NCBI GenBank assembly: GCA_045645985.1 | Contig: JAZRJV010000054.1 | Location: 28,070-92,069 of the forward strand | Reading direction: 5' to 3' | DNA from: RGIG9060 sp045645985 | Lineage (GTDB): Bacteria; Spirochaetota; Spirochaetia; Treponematales; Treponemataceae | DNA length: 64,000 nt | In this document: positions 42,665-52,097 of the stretch, piece by piece | Numbering within the stretch: position 1 is the first letter of the stretch | Layout of the letters: each line of letters starts with the position of its first letter | Position numbers and translations under genes: made by a program | The notes under the pieces: model-generated | What the model was told of the DNA's origin: nothing | Seen by the model: the letters and a program-made list of their open reading frames with translations, nothing else | Database searches by the model: none

Positions 42665-44155
42665 ATGAAGAAATTAACTAAATTTGCAGTGTTGATGCTA
42701 TCAGCATTAGTTTTCTTATTTTCTTGTGAATCTACTGATAATGTTGAAAAATCAGGCGATAAACAAAAGAAAGAGAAAACACCAAAAGTAAAAAAAGGTA
42801 AGTTTGACTATGAATTATACAATACAGCTTATGAACATCGTGATTTCCAAACTTGTATAAATTTGCTTGGGCAAAAAAATAGTAAAAAAACTGAAATTAA
42901 AGACAAACTCGACATGAATATGTTGCAACATTTTATGGGTGATTACGAAGGATCTGGAAGAAGCTTCTTCGAAACTCAAGGTTTGATGCAACAATCAGCT
43001 GCAGATATGACAGCTGGAAAAGTAATGGGAGCTGCTCTTTCATCAGAAGACAGCGTTACTTACTCAGGTGCTGTATATGAAAGACTTTTGGCATATTCAA
43101 TGCGAATTGTAAACTCTATTGCATCTGGTAAAATGGACGAAGCTCTTGGTGTTGTTTACACATATACAGGTGATTATAAAGATATAATTGCTCCTCTTGT
43201 TCAACAACAAAAAGAAATCGCAGCAAGTTCTGAAGGTGTATTGGAAGATTCAAAAGTTTCTGGTGCTATGGATGTTCTTTCTAAATTCGGTGATGTTAAT
43301 TTATCAGAACTTTCAAAAGGTATTCCTCAAAAAACAGATTTAACATATGAAACATCTCCATTCCTTTCATATCTTGGAACTCTTGTTTATGCTGCAAACA
43401 ATGATCCTGACCATGCAAAAGATTTTGGTGCTGTTTTGAAAACAGATATTCCAAGTCTTGATGTAACAGAAGATATTGAAGTTCCTGCTGGAAAAGGTAG
43501 ATTAAATGTTCTCGCTCTTTCTGGAACAATCGGTAAGAGAGCTGATTCAAACTTGGAAAAAATCCTAATGTTTACTATCGATAGAGCTGGTTATTCATTG
43601 CCAGTTTTCTTTAAATTCTCTTATCCTGTATTTAGACCAGAAGATCAAAATCATGCTATCAAATCAGTTCGTGTAAAACTTTCAAATGGTGATACAAAAG
43701 ATGCTATCGTAATTGAAAACTTTGATAATGCAGTTGCTATTGATGTTGCATCAAAAGCACGCGGTGCATTTAACAGAAGTATTTTCAGAAACATTACAAA
43801 AGCTGCTGCAGTTATCCCTACAAATATTGTTGCTCTAGAAGCTGCACAAAAAGGTTTGGAAGCTGCTAGTGCAAATCCTATCGCATCAATCGCTGCACAA
43901 GTTGCTGTAACTGCTGCTGTTGAAGGAATGAAAGCTGCTTTGGCTGCTTTTGCTGATGCAGAAGAAGCTGATATTAGACAGTGTGATTACTTCCCTAACT
44001 TTGCAAGTTCTGCAGGATTTACAGTTGATCCAGGTACTTATAATGTAACTGTTGAATATCTTGATGGAGAAACAGTAATCGAATCAAGAGTTATTGAAAA
44101 TGTAGTTGTTGAAGAAGGCAAAGTAGCAGTTAAAGTTTCTACATGCGAAAAATAA
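42665..44155 (+). CDS. COG3014-like lipoprotein
   Basis: 496 residues, lipobox FLFSC with lipidation at Cys21, then a Lys-rich spacer. The region about 55-130 reads as a helical repeat module (YNTAYEHRDFQTCINLLGQK; MLQHFMGDYEGSGRSFFET). The middle has PAGKGRLNVLALSGTIGKR and the part around 360-430 is Ala-rich and may touch membrane. Members of COG3014 occur beside LpoB and LPP20-type genes in gamma-proteobacteria, as recalled, and the same trio is seen here. GAGGA precedes ATG; the end overlaps the next gene by 13 bases. Confidence 0.7.
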   Translation: MKKLTKFAVLMLSALVFLFSCESTDNVEKSGDKQKKEKTPKVKKGKFDYELYNTAYEHRDFQTCINLLGQKNSKKTEIKDKLDMNMLQHFMGDYEGSGRSFFETQGLMQQSAADMTAGKVMGAALSSEDSVTYSGAVYERLLAYSMRIVNSIASGKMDEALGVVYTYTGDYKDIIAPLVQQQKEIAASSEGVLEDSKVSGAMDVLSKFGDVNLSELSKGIPQKTDLTYETSPFLSYLGTLVYAANNDPDHAKDFGAVLKTDIPSLDVTEDIEVPAGKGRLNVLALSGTIGKRADSNLEKILMFTIDRAGYSLPVFFKFSYPVFRPEDQNHAIKSVRVKLSNGDTKDAIVIENFDNAVAIDVASKARGAFNRSIFRNITKAAAVIPTNIVALEAAQKGLEAASANPIASIAAQVAVTAAVEGMKAALAAFADAEEADIRQCDYFPNFASSAGFTVDPGTYNVTVEYLDGETVIESRVIENVVVEEGKVAVKVSTCEK

Positions 44156-45198
44156 CAAAATATATTGTTAATATATTGTTCTGGTTGATTGTTCTACAAT
44201 CAGCCAGTTCTTTATTTGCTGCCAAAAAAACTAAAGTTGTTATGCCAGAATGGGTGAATACGCCTTCTTCTGTTTACCCAAGTTCTTCTTACATGACTTA
44301 TGTAGGTTCAGGCGCAGATAGACAATCCGCAGAACTTGATGCTTTGAAAGGAATTGCATCTGTTTTTGGTCAATCTATAAAATCCGATACAAAATCATCA
44401 AGCAGAATGACTCAAGCAAAAGAAAATGGTATGGTTGCCAATTCTTCTGTTTCAACTATTGATCAATCTATAATGAAGAAAGTAGATATTGATTCTTTGA
44501 TTGGAGTTGAAGTTGAATTTTGGTTTGATCAAGTATCTACTTGGTACTCAATCGCTATTTTAGACAGAGCAAAGGCAACTCAAATTTATCAAGATATGAT
44601 TACAACTAATTTAGGAACATTAAATTCAATCTTGAAAAGAGTTGATGAAACTGATTTTTCTTTTGACTCATATTCATTGTATGATTTTGCTGAAGATATT
44701 GCATTAGAAAACGAAAAACATCTTAAGAAATTAGATATAATCAATCAAGATGCTTCTACATCATTAAAGTCTAAATGTGTTTCTTCTAAAGATATTCGCT
44801 TAAAAAAGACTCAATTATCAAAGAATATTCCAATTCATGTTATTGTTGAAAATGATGTTGATGGTAGATTTGAAGAAGCTTTTTATCAAGCAATTAGCAA
44901 AGCTGGCTTTAGAGGAAGTTATGACTCAAATGTTAGATATATTTTGATTGCTAAGTTTAGTTTTGAAGAAAGTACAACTTCAGATAATACAACAATCAGA
45001 TGCAAGTACAATGGAGAAAGTTATATTCTTGATACAGTTGAAGAGCAACAGATTATTCCGTACTCTGTTTCAGGTAGAGAAAGCCATATGAATTTTAACG
45101 ATGCTAAAGGCAAGGCTGTAAACAAGATTATTAATAAAATTACTTCTCAATATTCACAATCAGTTGAAGATTTCTTAAAGGAAGTAGTTGTAGAATGA
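44143..45198 (+). CDS. LPP20-like exported protein
   Basis: 351 residues with a signal peptide (about 1-26, SSLFAA). MPEWVNTPSSVYPSSS then YVGSGADRQSAELDALKGIA is the pattern of LPP20-type proteins (short domain of repeated Ala-x-x-A-Glu helices). No lipobox Cys. C-terminal half has two beta-rich segments (RYILIAKFSFEESTTSDNTT). Overlaps both neighbours (13 and 4 bases), so the operon is tightly coupled. Confidence 0.75.
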   Translation: MRKITKYIVNILFWLIVLQSASSLFAAKKTKVVMPEWVNTPSSVYPSSSYMTYVGSGADRQSAELDALKGIASVFGQSIKSDTKSSSRMTQAKENGMVANSSVSTIDQSIMKKVDIDSLIGVEVEFWFDQVSTWYSIAILDRAKATQIYQDMITTNLGTLNSILKRVDETDFSFDSYSLYDFAEDIALENEKHLKKLDIINQDASTSLKSKCVSSKDIRLKKTQLSKNIPIHVIVENDVDGRFEEAFYQAISKAGFRGSYDSNVRYILIAKFSFEESTTSDNTTIRCKYNGESYILDTVEEQQIIPYSVSGRESHMNFNDAKGKAVNKIINKITSQYSQSVEDFLKEVVVE

Positions 45199-45569
45199 AA
45201 AGAATATTAACTTTTTTTCTATTCTTATTTTTTGTTTCCTCTATAAATGCTGAGATTATCGATTGGAAAGGTAGCGAATTTGGAATTGAGCCTTCTCCAG
45301 AGTGGTTATCTCAGTATTTGGAAACAGGAAAAGAATCAGTGTTGCGACAAAAATTCGATATAGAAAAACGAGTGCCAGTAATAATTGGAATCGGAAAATC
45401 TTACGAGTTTGAAGTTGCAAAAATGTCTTCACATGTTGATGCTACAAAATGTTTTGAGGAAAAGTATTCAAAATATAAAAATGCATCACTGGTATTCGTG
45501 TATGAATACTGGGAAGAAGATGAAGAAAATTTTTATGTATATTCAGTATACAAAGTAATAAAAAGATAA
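45195..45569 (+). CDS. Small exported protein, related to first gene of operon
   Basis: 124 residues, signal peptide ending SSINA. The mature N-terminus (EPSPEWLSQYLETGKESVLR) resembles that of the product at 41324 and would be a shortened paralogue; the rest is acidic and aromatic. Start overlaps the previous stop by four bases (ATGA). Last gene of the operon, ending in a terminator. Confidence 0.75.
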   Translation: MKRILTFFLFLFFVSSINAEIIDWKGSEFGIEPSPEWLSQYLETGKESVLRQKFDIEKRVPVIIGIGKSYEFEVAKMSSHVDATKCFEEKYSKYKNASLVFVYEYWEEDEENFYVYSVYKVIKR

Positions 45570-45603
45570 AAACATAGGCTCATTTAAATGGGTCTATGTT
45601 TTT
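45568..45603 (+). terminator. Terminator of the LpoB-like operon
   Basis: AAAAACATAG (45568-45577) pairs with CTATGTTTTT (45594-45603); the inner CTCAT/ATGGG part adds pairs. It overlaps the stop codon of the last gene. Confidence 0.8.
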
Positions 45604-45647
45604 TGCTTTTATATGAAATATATAAAGTAAAATGTGGAGTTTTTATT

Positions 45648-46025
45648 ATGAGAAAAGGCATAATTGTATCGCTTTTTGTATTGGTGATTTTTTTGTTTTT
45701 AGGTTGTAATCTTTCAAATCGATTGGTTGGTACAAAATGGGAAGTTAAAACATCTACTAATATTGAGACTGTTTATATAGGAACTTTGATTTCTTTTGAA
45801 TTTACTGATTCAGAAAATTTTATAATGTCAACTTCAGTGATTGTAGGAGAAGATGTTAAAACTGAATCTTTCCCTGGGAAATGGTATATCGAAGGTAATT
45901 GTTTAAATACAGAAATGAATGGTGCAAAAGAAGTTTATTTAATAAAAATTAAGGGGCGTACATTAAATATGGCATTAAATGATGAAAATAAAACACCGTT
46001 TCTTTCTCTTACACGCGTAAAATAA
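45648..46025 (+). CDS. Small lipoprotein B (paralogue of lipoprotein A)
   Basis: 125 residues. Lipobox FLFLGC with lipidation at Cys20, then NLSNRLVGTKWEVKTSTN. Same layout as lipoprotein A: GTKWE after the lipid anchor, an acidic beta-rich domain, and LSLTRVK at the end. GTGGAG lies upstream of the ATG. Overall identity to A is limited to the ends, so the duplication is old or the middle evolves fast. Confidence 0.83.
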   Translation: MRKGIIVSLFVLVIFLFLGCNLSNRLVGTKWEVKTSTNIETVYIGTLISFEFTDSENFIMSTSVIVGEDVKTESFPGKWYIEGNCLNTEMNGAKEVYLIKIKGRTLNMALNDENKTPFLSLTRVK

Positions 46026-46048
46026 TTTCAAGTAACTGAAATTTATCC

Positions 46049-46085
46049 AAAAGCCGAGTTGTGTTTATGCAATTCGGCTTTTTTT
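46049..46085 (+). terminator. Repeated terminator, copy 3
   Basis: Same hairpin as copies 1 and 2, after lipoprotein B; followed by T7. Confidence 0.9.
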
Positions 46086-46139
46086 GTTTATTCATTTTCT
46101 TCCCCTAACAAAAAAATTCATATTTTTATAAAAAATTAT

Positions 46140-46168
46140 TTTATATATTTAAAAACCTGTGATATAAT
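46140..46168 (+). promoter_or_regulatory. Promoter of malQ
   Basis: TTTATA, 17-base spacer, perfect TATAAT. The leader contains ACACAA/TTGTGT enclosing AACTTT/AAAGTT (46181-46209), a hairpin before the TAGGAG ribosome-binding site. Confidence 0.6.
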
Positions 46169-46231
46169 TCTATTGATACACAAGTCAACTTTTTAAAGTT
46201 TTGTGTGTTGATAGGAGTTTAACTAATTTAT

Positions 46232-48199
46232 ATGTCAGACAATAAAATAGAATTTTTAACAGGCACAGCAATTCCTGTGGGAGCTTTGAAAACTGCTAAC
46301 AGTTGCGGTGTTGGTGAATTTTTGGATTTGATTCCGTTTGCCGATTTTTGTAAAAAGGCTGGATTAAAACTTATCCAGTTGTTGCCAGTAAACGATACAG
46401 GAACAGAAAGTTCTCCTTATAGTGCGCTTTCGGCTTTTGCACTTCATCCACTTTATGTAAGTTTGAAATCTTTGCCAGAAGTTGAAGGTAAAGAAGATAT
46501 TTTGGCTGAAATTACAAAACTTCAAAAGAAATACGAAAAACTTCCTCGTTTTCAATATCGCGAGTTGCGACGAAAAAAACTTGACCTTTTGCAAAAGATT
46601 TTCGATTCAGAAAAAGATAAAATCATTTCAAGTGATGAATTAAAATCTTGGATAAAAGATAATTCTTGGGTTCAAGTTTATTCTATTTTCATGCAGAAAA
46701 AAGAGAAAAAACACGAAGCATCTTGGAAAGAATGGGGCGAAGCTCAACCTACAAAAAAAGAGCTTGATGATTTTTGGAAGGATAAAAAAAATCAAGACGG
46801 AAACCTTTTTTACGCTTGGGTTCAAATGCGCCTAGACCAACAATTTGCAAAAGCTTCTGACTACGCAAAATCACTTGGAATTAAATTAAAAGGTGATATT
46901 CCTATCATGATGAATGAAGATTCATGTGATGCTTGGGCTTTCCCTGAATATTTTAATGATGAAATGCGTGCAGGTTCTCCGCCAGATGGTCCAAATCCTG
47001 TTGGGCAAAACTGGGGATTTCCAATTTACAACTGGGATAATCTTAAAAAAGACGATTATTCTTGGTGGAAAAATCGCTTGATTCAGGCTTCAAAATATTA
47101 TCAAGTTTACAGAATTGACCATGTTCTTGGATTTTTCAGAATTTGGGCAACTCCACAGCGTGAAAGTACAGCAATGCTTGGTTGGACACAACCTTTTGAG
47201 CCAATCACAACAGATGAACTTCACAATTTAGGTTTTTCTGATGATAGAATTACTTGGCTTAGCGTTCCTCATGTTCCAACAAATCAAATTGAAGCAGTAA
47301 ACAACGGTGATTATCTTGGAACTCACGGAATCCTTGCAAAAATTATGGATAGAATCGGAAACGAAGAAATGTGGCGTTTCAAACCAGAAATCAAAGGCGA
47401 AAAAGACATTTGGGCAAGTGATATCCCTGACCATGTAAAACCTCGGCTTGCAGAACTTTGGCGAAATCGTGCCTTGGTAAAAGTTTCAGACGGACTTTAT
47501 TCTCCACTTTGGACATATCATTCAACAACTTCATGGCAAACTTTGTCAGATGATGAAAAATATCGATTAGGTCAACTTATCGTAACAAAATATTCTAGAA
47601 TGGAAGTTCTTTGGGAAGAACAAGCTCGTACTTTGCTTGGAGATTTAACTTCTTGTACAGATATGGTTGCTTGTGCCGAAGACTTAGGTTCAAATCCAGA
47701 AAGTTTACCTCGAGTTTTGAACGATTTATCAATTTTAAGTTTGAGAGTTGTTCGCTGGAGCCGAAACTGGAATGCAGGTGGAGAGCCATATTATCAATTT
47801 GGCGAATATCCATATTTAAGTGTAACAACTTCTTCTGTTCACGATTCTTCAACTGCAAGAATTTGGTGGTTAAAAGAAGGGGACGCTTGGGATTTCTACA
47901 GAACTTTCCCTGGAGATTCAGATGTTCAACCTGGTTCTTATAACTCAAAAACAGCAAGATATTTGCTTTCAAAAATGGCTGAGTCAAATAGTGCTTTCTG
48001 TATTCATCCTTTGCAAGATTTCTTAGGTCTTGTTGAAGATTATTTTGATGAAAATCCAGATAACGAAAGAGTTAATATTCCTGGAAGTGTAAATGAGTTT
48101 AACTGGACTTATCGTTTGCCAGTAACTATAGAAAAATTAATTAAAAACAAAGAATTGATTAGTGAAATCAATAATATTGTAAAGATTCACGAGAGATAG
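46232..48199 (+). CDS. malQ: 4-alpha-glucanotransferase (GH77)
   Basis: Amylomaltase/disproportionating enzyme acting on maltodextrins or glycogen, 655 residues, of the longer MalQ type. GTESSPYSALSAFALHPLY near the N-terminus, GDIPIMMNEDSCDAW, catalytic nucleophile Asp in YRIDHVLGFFRIW, acid/base Glu in ACAEDLG and the transition-state Asp in SVHDSSTARIWW. No signal peptide, so cytoplasmic. Cotranscribed with the GH13 gene nine bases downstream. Confidence 0.94.
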   Translation: MSDNKIEFLTGTAIPVGALKTANSCGVGEFLDLIPFADFCKKAGLKLIQLLPVNDTGTESSPYSALSAFALHPLYVSLKSLPEVEGKEDILAEITKLQKKYEKLPRFQYRELRRKKLDLLQKIFDSEKDKIISSDELKSWIKDNSWVQVYSIFMQKKEKKHEASWKEWGEAQPTKKELDDFWKDKKNQDGNLFYAWVQMRLDQQFAKASDYAKSLGIKLKGDIPIMMNEDSCDAWAFPEYFNDEMRAGSPPDGPNPVGQNWGFPIYNWDNLKKDDYSWWKNRLIQASKYYQVYRIDHVLGFFRIWATPQRESTAMLGWTQPFEPITTDELHNLGFSDDRITWLSVPHVPTNQIEAVNNGDYLGTHGILAKIMDRIGNEEMWRFKPEIKGEKDIWASDIPDHVKPRLAELWRNRALVKVSDGLYSPLWTYHSTTSWQTLSDDEKYRLGQLIVTKYSRMEVLWEEQARTLLGDLTSCTDMVACAEDLGSNPESLPRVLNDLSILSLRVVRWSRNWNAGGEPYYQFGEYPYLSVTTSSVHDSSTARIWWLKEGDAWDFYRTFPGDSDVQPGSYNSKTARYLLSKMAESNSAFCIHPLQDFLGLVEDYFDENPDNERVNIPGSVNEFNWTYRLPVTIEKLIKNKELISEINNIVKIHER

Positions 48200-48208
48200 G
48201 AGTCGTTA

Positions 48209-51200
48209 ATGAAGGATTTTGAAAAGAACTTTGAAAATGCTTTGTCTATCAGATTGACAAAGGTTGAAAAGTCTGGAATGTGGGAACAGCCTGATTTGGC
48301 TAAATTAGAAAAATCTCCTTTGATGGAGTTTCATGTTTCTAAAGTAATGCGCGATAAGTGTGATTTTGATTTATCACTTTTTGCTACAACTGGAAATGTA
48401 ATTTTAACAAATTTTAAGAATGTAAGACTTTTTGCTAAAAAGATTAACGACCAGTTTGATCCTGTTCTTGAAAGTTCAAAAATGGTAAAAGCTGGACAAC
48501 TCAACGCAATGGGATTGATTGACGAAATCTTCCACTATGTTTGTGCATCTTTTAGAAAACAAGAAAATGCAAAAGCATTTGAAGAAATGGTACAAGCTTT
48601 AGATGATAAACTCGGTAAAAAGAAAGTGGATAAACTTCTTGCTGAATTTACAGAAGAATTTCCACCAACAGCTGTCTATCGTGGAGAAATTTCTGCAGAA
48701 GATTATCTTGCAGGTTCTGAAGATGGAATTTCAAATCGTGTAACAACATTCGAAGAAATTTTCTTACTTCACCATGCAAACGAAAATCCTGCTTTTGAAC
48801 CATTCTACATTCTCTTTAGTGATGAAAAACTTGCTAAAAATCCTGATTACGCAAAATCTTGGGAAATTATCAAAGAATTTTTCAAAACACAACCTACTTT
48901 TGGACCAAACAATAATGACTTGGTTACAATGTTAAAAGAACCAGTTGTTGCAAGTCCAAATAGTTTGAAAGGTCAGCTTGATTATATCCGAAAACATTGG
49001 GGACTTATCCTTGGCGAATGGCTTTTAAGACTTCTTTCTGGTATCGATATGATTCAAGAAGAAGAAAAACCAGGTTGGAATGGAAATTTCTCTGGTCTTC
49101 CTCCAATGGAAATTTACAACTACGATTCTCTCAATAGTGAATATGAAAGATTTACTCCAGACCGAGAATGGATGCCTCGTGTAGTTTTGATGGCAAAAAC
49201 TGTTCTCGTTTGGTTGAATCAATTAAGTGAAAAATATAAACGACCAATTACTCGTCTTGACCAAATTCCAGATGAAGAATTGGATACACTTGCACAAGAA
49301 GGTTTTACTGGTCTTTGGCTTATCGGTTTGTGGGAACGCTCTTGGGGTTCAAAACGAATCAAACAGATTTGTGGAAATCCAGAAGCTGCTGCTAGTGCTT
49401 ATTCTCTCCACGATTACGATATTGCTGGTGATTTAGGTGGATGGGAAGCTCTCGATAACCTCAGAAAACGACTTTGGTACAGAGGAATTCGTCTTGCTTC
49501 TGATATGGTTCCTAACCATACAGGTTTGGATGCAAAATGGGTTGTTGAACGACCAGATTTATTCATTCAGTCTTATGATTGTCCATTCCCTTCATATACA
49601 TTTAATGGCGAAAATCTTTCTTTAGACCCTCGTGTTAGCGTTTATCTTGAAGACCACTACTATTCAAAGAATGACTGTGCTGTTGTTTTCAAACGCGTTG
49701 ATAATGCAACTGGTGAAGTTCGTTATATCTATCACGGAAACGACGGAACTGGTATGCCTTGGAACGATACAGCTCAGATTGACTTCTTAAATCCAACTGC
49801 TCGTGAAGCTGTTATGCAAGAAATTTTGCATGTTGCTCGAAACTTCCCAATTATCCGTTTTGATGCTGCTATGGTTCTTGCTAAAAAACATATCAAACGA
49901 TTATGGTATCCAGAACCAGGACAAGGTGGAGATATTGCTAGCCGTGCAGAACATGCTGTTAGCCGTGAAGATTTTGAAATCAAGATTCCAAACGAATTCT
50001 GGCGCGAAGTTGTAGATAGAATTCAAACTGAACTTCCTGATACCTTGTTGCTTGCAGAAGCTTTCTGGATGATGGAAGGTTATTTTGTAAGAACTTTGGG
50101 TATGCACCGTGTTTACAACAGTGCATTTATGAATATGCTCAAACGAGAAGAAAACTTCAAATATCGTGCAACTGTTAAAAATACTCTTGAATTTGACCCT
50201 GGTATTCTTAAACGATATGTTAACTTTATGAACAACCCAGACGAAGAAACAGCTGTGGCTCAGTTTGGTAAGGGAGATAAATACTTTGGTGTTTGTACTC
50301 TCATGGTTACAATGCCTGGTCTTCCAATGTTTGGTCATGGACAAATCGAAGGTTTCCAAGAAAAGTACGGTATGGAATTTACAAAAGCATACTGGAACGA
50401 AACTCCAGATTTAGACTTGCTTGAAAAACACAAACGCGATATCTTCCCATTGATGAAAAAACGCTATCTCTTTGCTGAAGTAGAAAACTTCCGTTTCTAT
50501 GATGTTTGGGATAACGGTAGAGTAAACGAAAATGTTTACGCTTATTCAAACAGATTTGGGGATGAACGCTCAATTGTTTTCTATAACAATGTGTATGAAC
50601 AAGCTTCTGGTTGGATTAACCGTTCAACAAAATATGCTAAAAAAGATGCAAACGGAAATATTACTCATGAATGCTTAACATTGGCTGAAGCTCTTGATAT
50701 TCCAAATGATGACAACAAATATATGATTTTCCAAGAACAAAAAACAGGTCTTTGGTTTATTCGTTCTTGTCGTGATATTCATCAAAATGGTTTGTATGTA
50801 CATCTTAACGGATTTGAATATCAAGTATTGTTGAACATTTCTTGTGTTACAGATGATGAAACTGGAAAATATCGTGTATTGTTTGAAACTCTCAACGGTC
50901 GTGGTGTTCCAGATATCGATATTGCTCTTAAAGAAATTTTCTTGAAAGACTTGTATCGTGCTTTAACTGATTTTGCAAGTCGTGAACTTTTTGACGGAAT
51001 TGCAACTGCTTGTATGTCAAAAGAAGAACGCAAAGAAAAGAATATCAAAGATGTAAAACTTGCTGATGTTCTTGATAGAGTAAAACCTTTGGGAATCAAT
51101 TATTTTGAAACTCTCGTTAGATTTATCGAAGGAAATTACGGTTCTTCAACTGTTCTTGCAAAAGATGGAAAAGGCGAAAGACTTTCTTACGATGAAATTT

Positions 51201-51910
51201 GGAAGAATTTTGTTTCAAGAATCAACGCTTTGGTAAAAATTACAGAACTCAACGGTAAAAAAGCAACTGATGATGCTGGTAAACTTGGAATTTACTTAAA
51301 TGAAGGTCTTGCAAAACGAGATTTCATGGTTGAATTGCTAACTGGATTTATCATGCTTTATTCTGTACGAGATGTAATTGGAAATAAAGCTACTGCAAAT
51401 GATACAAAAAATCTTATCAATTTGTGGTGTCTTGATAGAAAGATTCGTGATATTCTTGTTGAATTTGGTAAACCTTCAAAAGATATGTACACATCTTTCA
51501 AAACATTGTTAGAAACAGCAAAATTCTGTGATTACAAAATTACTGCTAAAAACTGCGGACAAATGGCTTACGATATTATGGATGACCTTGTTCATTCTGA
51601 TATGGCTTCAACTGTTCTTGGTGTAAATATGTACGATTCAGTTCTTTGGTTCAACAAAGAAAGATTAGAAGATGCTGTTTGGGCAGGAACAATGTTGTAT
51701 ACAATTTTTGCTGCAAAACCAGCTGATTATGCAAATGTTTACAATGTTGATAAACTAATCTTTACTGCAGTTGAAGGTTCTGAATACAGAGCAGAAAAAT
51801 TAGTTGAATTGTTAAAACCTGCTGAAAAAGCAACAAAAGCAAAGGCTTCAAAAGCAGAAAAGGCTGAAAAACCTGCAACAAAAAAAGCAAGTTCAAAAGC
51901 TAAAAAATAA
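48209..51910 (+). CDS. Large GH13 alpha-amylase family protein with Lys/Ala-rich tail
   Basis: 1233 residues, no signal peptide. A GH13 barrel occupies about residues 330-750: GFTGLWLIGLWERS, DMVPNHTG (region I), IRFDAAMVLAKKH (region II with nucleophile Asp), LLAEAFWMMEG (region III with acid/base Glu) and a region IV around LPMFGHGQIEGFQEKYG, which lacks the classic NHD. The N-terminal 330 and C-terminal 450 residues are helical with no domain I recognise. The last 35 residues are Lys/Ala/Ser repeats like those at the end of L17. Role likely in intracellular alpha-glucan breakdown with MalQ; exact bond specificity unknown. Confidence 0.85.
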   Translation: MKDFEKNFENALSIRLTKVEKSGMWEQPDLAKLEKSPLMEFHVSKVMRDKCDFDLSLFATTGNVILTNFKNVRLFAKKINDQFDPVLESSKMVKAGQLNAMGLIDEIFHYVCASFRKQENAKAFEEMVQALDDKLGKKKVDKLLAEFTEEFPPTAVYRGEISAEDYLAGSEDGISNRVTTFEEIFLLHHANENPAFEPFYILFSDEKLAKNPDYAKSWEIIKEFFKTQPTFGPNNNDLVTMLKEPVVASPNSLKGQLDYIRKHWGLILGEWLLRLLSGIDMIQEEEKPGWNGNFSGLPPMEIYNYDSLNSEYERFTPDREWMPRVVLMAKTVLVWLNQLSEKYKRPITRLDQIPDEELDTLAQEGFTGLWLIGLWERSWGSKRIKQICGNPEAAASAYSLHDYDIAGDLGGWEALDNLRKRLWYRGIRLASDMVPNHTGLDAKWVVERPDLFIQSYDCPFPSYTFNGENLSLDPRVSVYLEDHYYSKNDCAVVFKRVDNATGEVRYIYHGNDGTGMPWNDTAQIDFLNPTAREAVMQEILHVARNFPIIRFDAAMVLAKKHIKRLWYPEPGQGGDIASRAEHAVSREDFEIKIPNEFWREVVDRIQTELPDTLLLAEAFWMMEGYFVRTLGMHRVYNSAFMNMLKREENFKYRATVKNTLEFDPGILKRYVNFMNNPDEETAVAQFGKGDKYFGVCTLMVTMPGLPMFGHGQIEGFQEKYGMEFTKAYWNETPDLDLLEKHKRDIFPLMKKRYLFAEVENFRFYDVWDNGRVNENVYAYSNRFGDERSIVFYNNVYEQASGWINRSTKYAKKDANGNITHECLTLAEALDIPNDDNKYMIFQEQKTGLWFIRSCRDIHQNGLYVHLNGFEYQVLLNISCVTDDETGKYRVLFETLNGRGVPDIDIALKEIFLKDLYRALTDFASRELFDGIATACMSKEERKEKNIKDVKLADVLDRVKPLGINYFETLVRFIEGNYGSSTVLAKDGKGERLSYDEIWKNFVSRINALVKITELNGKKATDDAGKLGIYLNEGLAKRDFMVELLTGFIMLYSVRDVIGNKATANDTKNLINLWCLDRKIRDILVEFGKPSKDMYTSFKTLLETAKFCDYKITAKNCGQMAYDIMDDLVHSDMASTVLGVNMYDSVLWFNKERLEDAVWAGTMLYTIFAAKPADYANVYNVDKLIFTAVEGSEYRAEKLVELLKPAEKATKAKASKAEKAEKPATKKASSKAKK

Positions 51911-51919
51911 TTGATGATG

Positions 51920-51961
51920 AATGTCTTGTAAGGTGATGAAAAATTTATCTTACGGGGCATT
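51920..51961 (+). terminator. Terminator after the GH13 gene
   Basis: AATGTCTTGTAAG (51920-51932) pairs with CTTACGGGGCATT (51949-51961), 13 pairs with three G-U, then a short T stretch. Confidence 0.65.
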
Positions 51962-51982
51962 TTCTAAATTTCAAACAATAAA

Positions 51983-52038
51983 AAAAAGAAGTGCTTTTTG
52001 TAAACTTACTAAATTTGTTTACTTAGGCACTTCTTTTT
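51983..52038. terminator. Bidirectional terminator between GH13 gene and thrC
   Basis: AAAAAGAAGTGC (51983-51994) pairs with GCACTTCTTTTT (52027-52038); GTAAAC/GTTTAC extends the stem within. Confidence 0.85.
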
Positions 52039-52097
52039 ATTTTAAACAAAAAATTTTTTTGAAAGCAAAATTTGCTTATCAGAATTTTTAAATTTGA

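Noticed and set aside
40514..46085. Insertion-sequence or integron origin for the repeated hairpins
   Set aside because: Each copy is a complete intrinsic terminator of under 40 bases with no transposase or direct target repeats nearby.
47595..47987. 130-codon minus-strand frame inside malQ
   Set aside because: Lies over the catalytic region of malQ and has no start signals.
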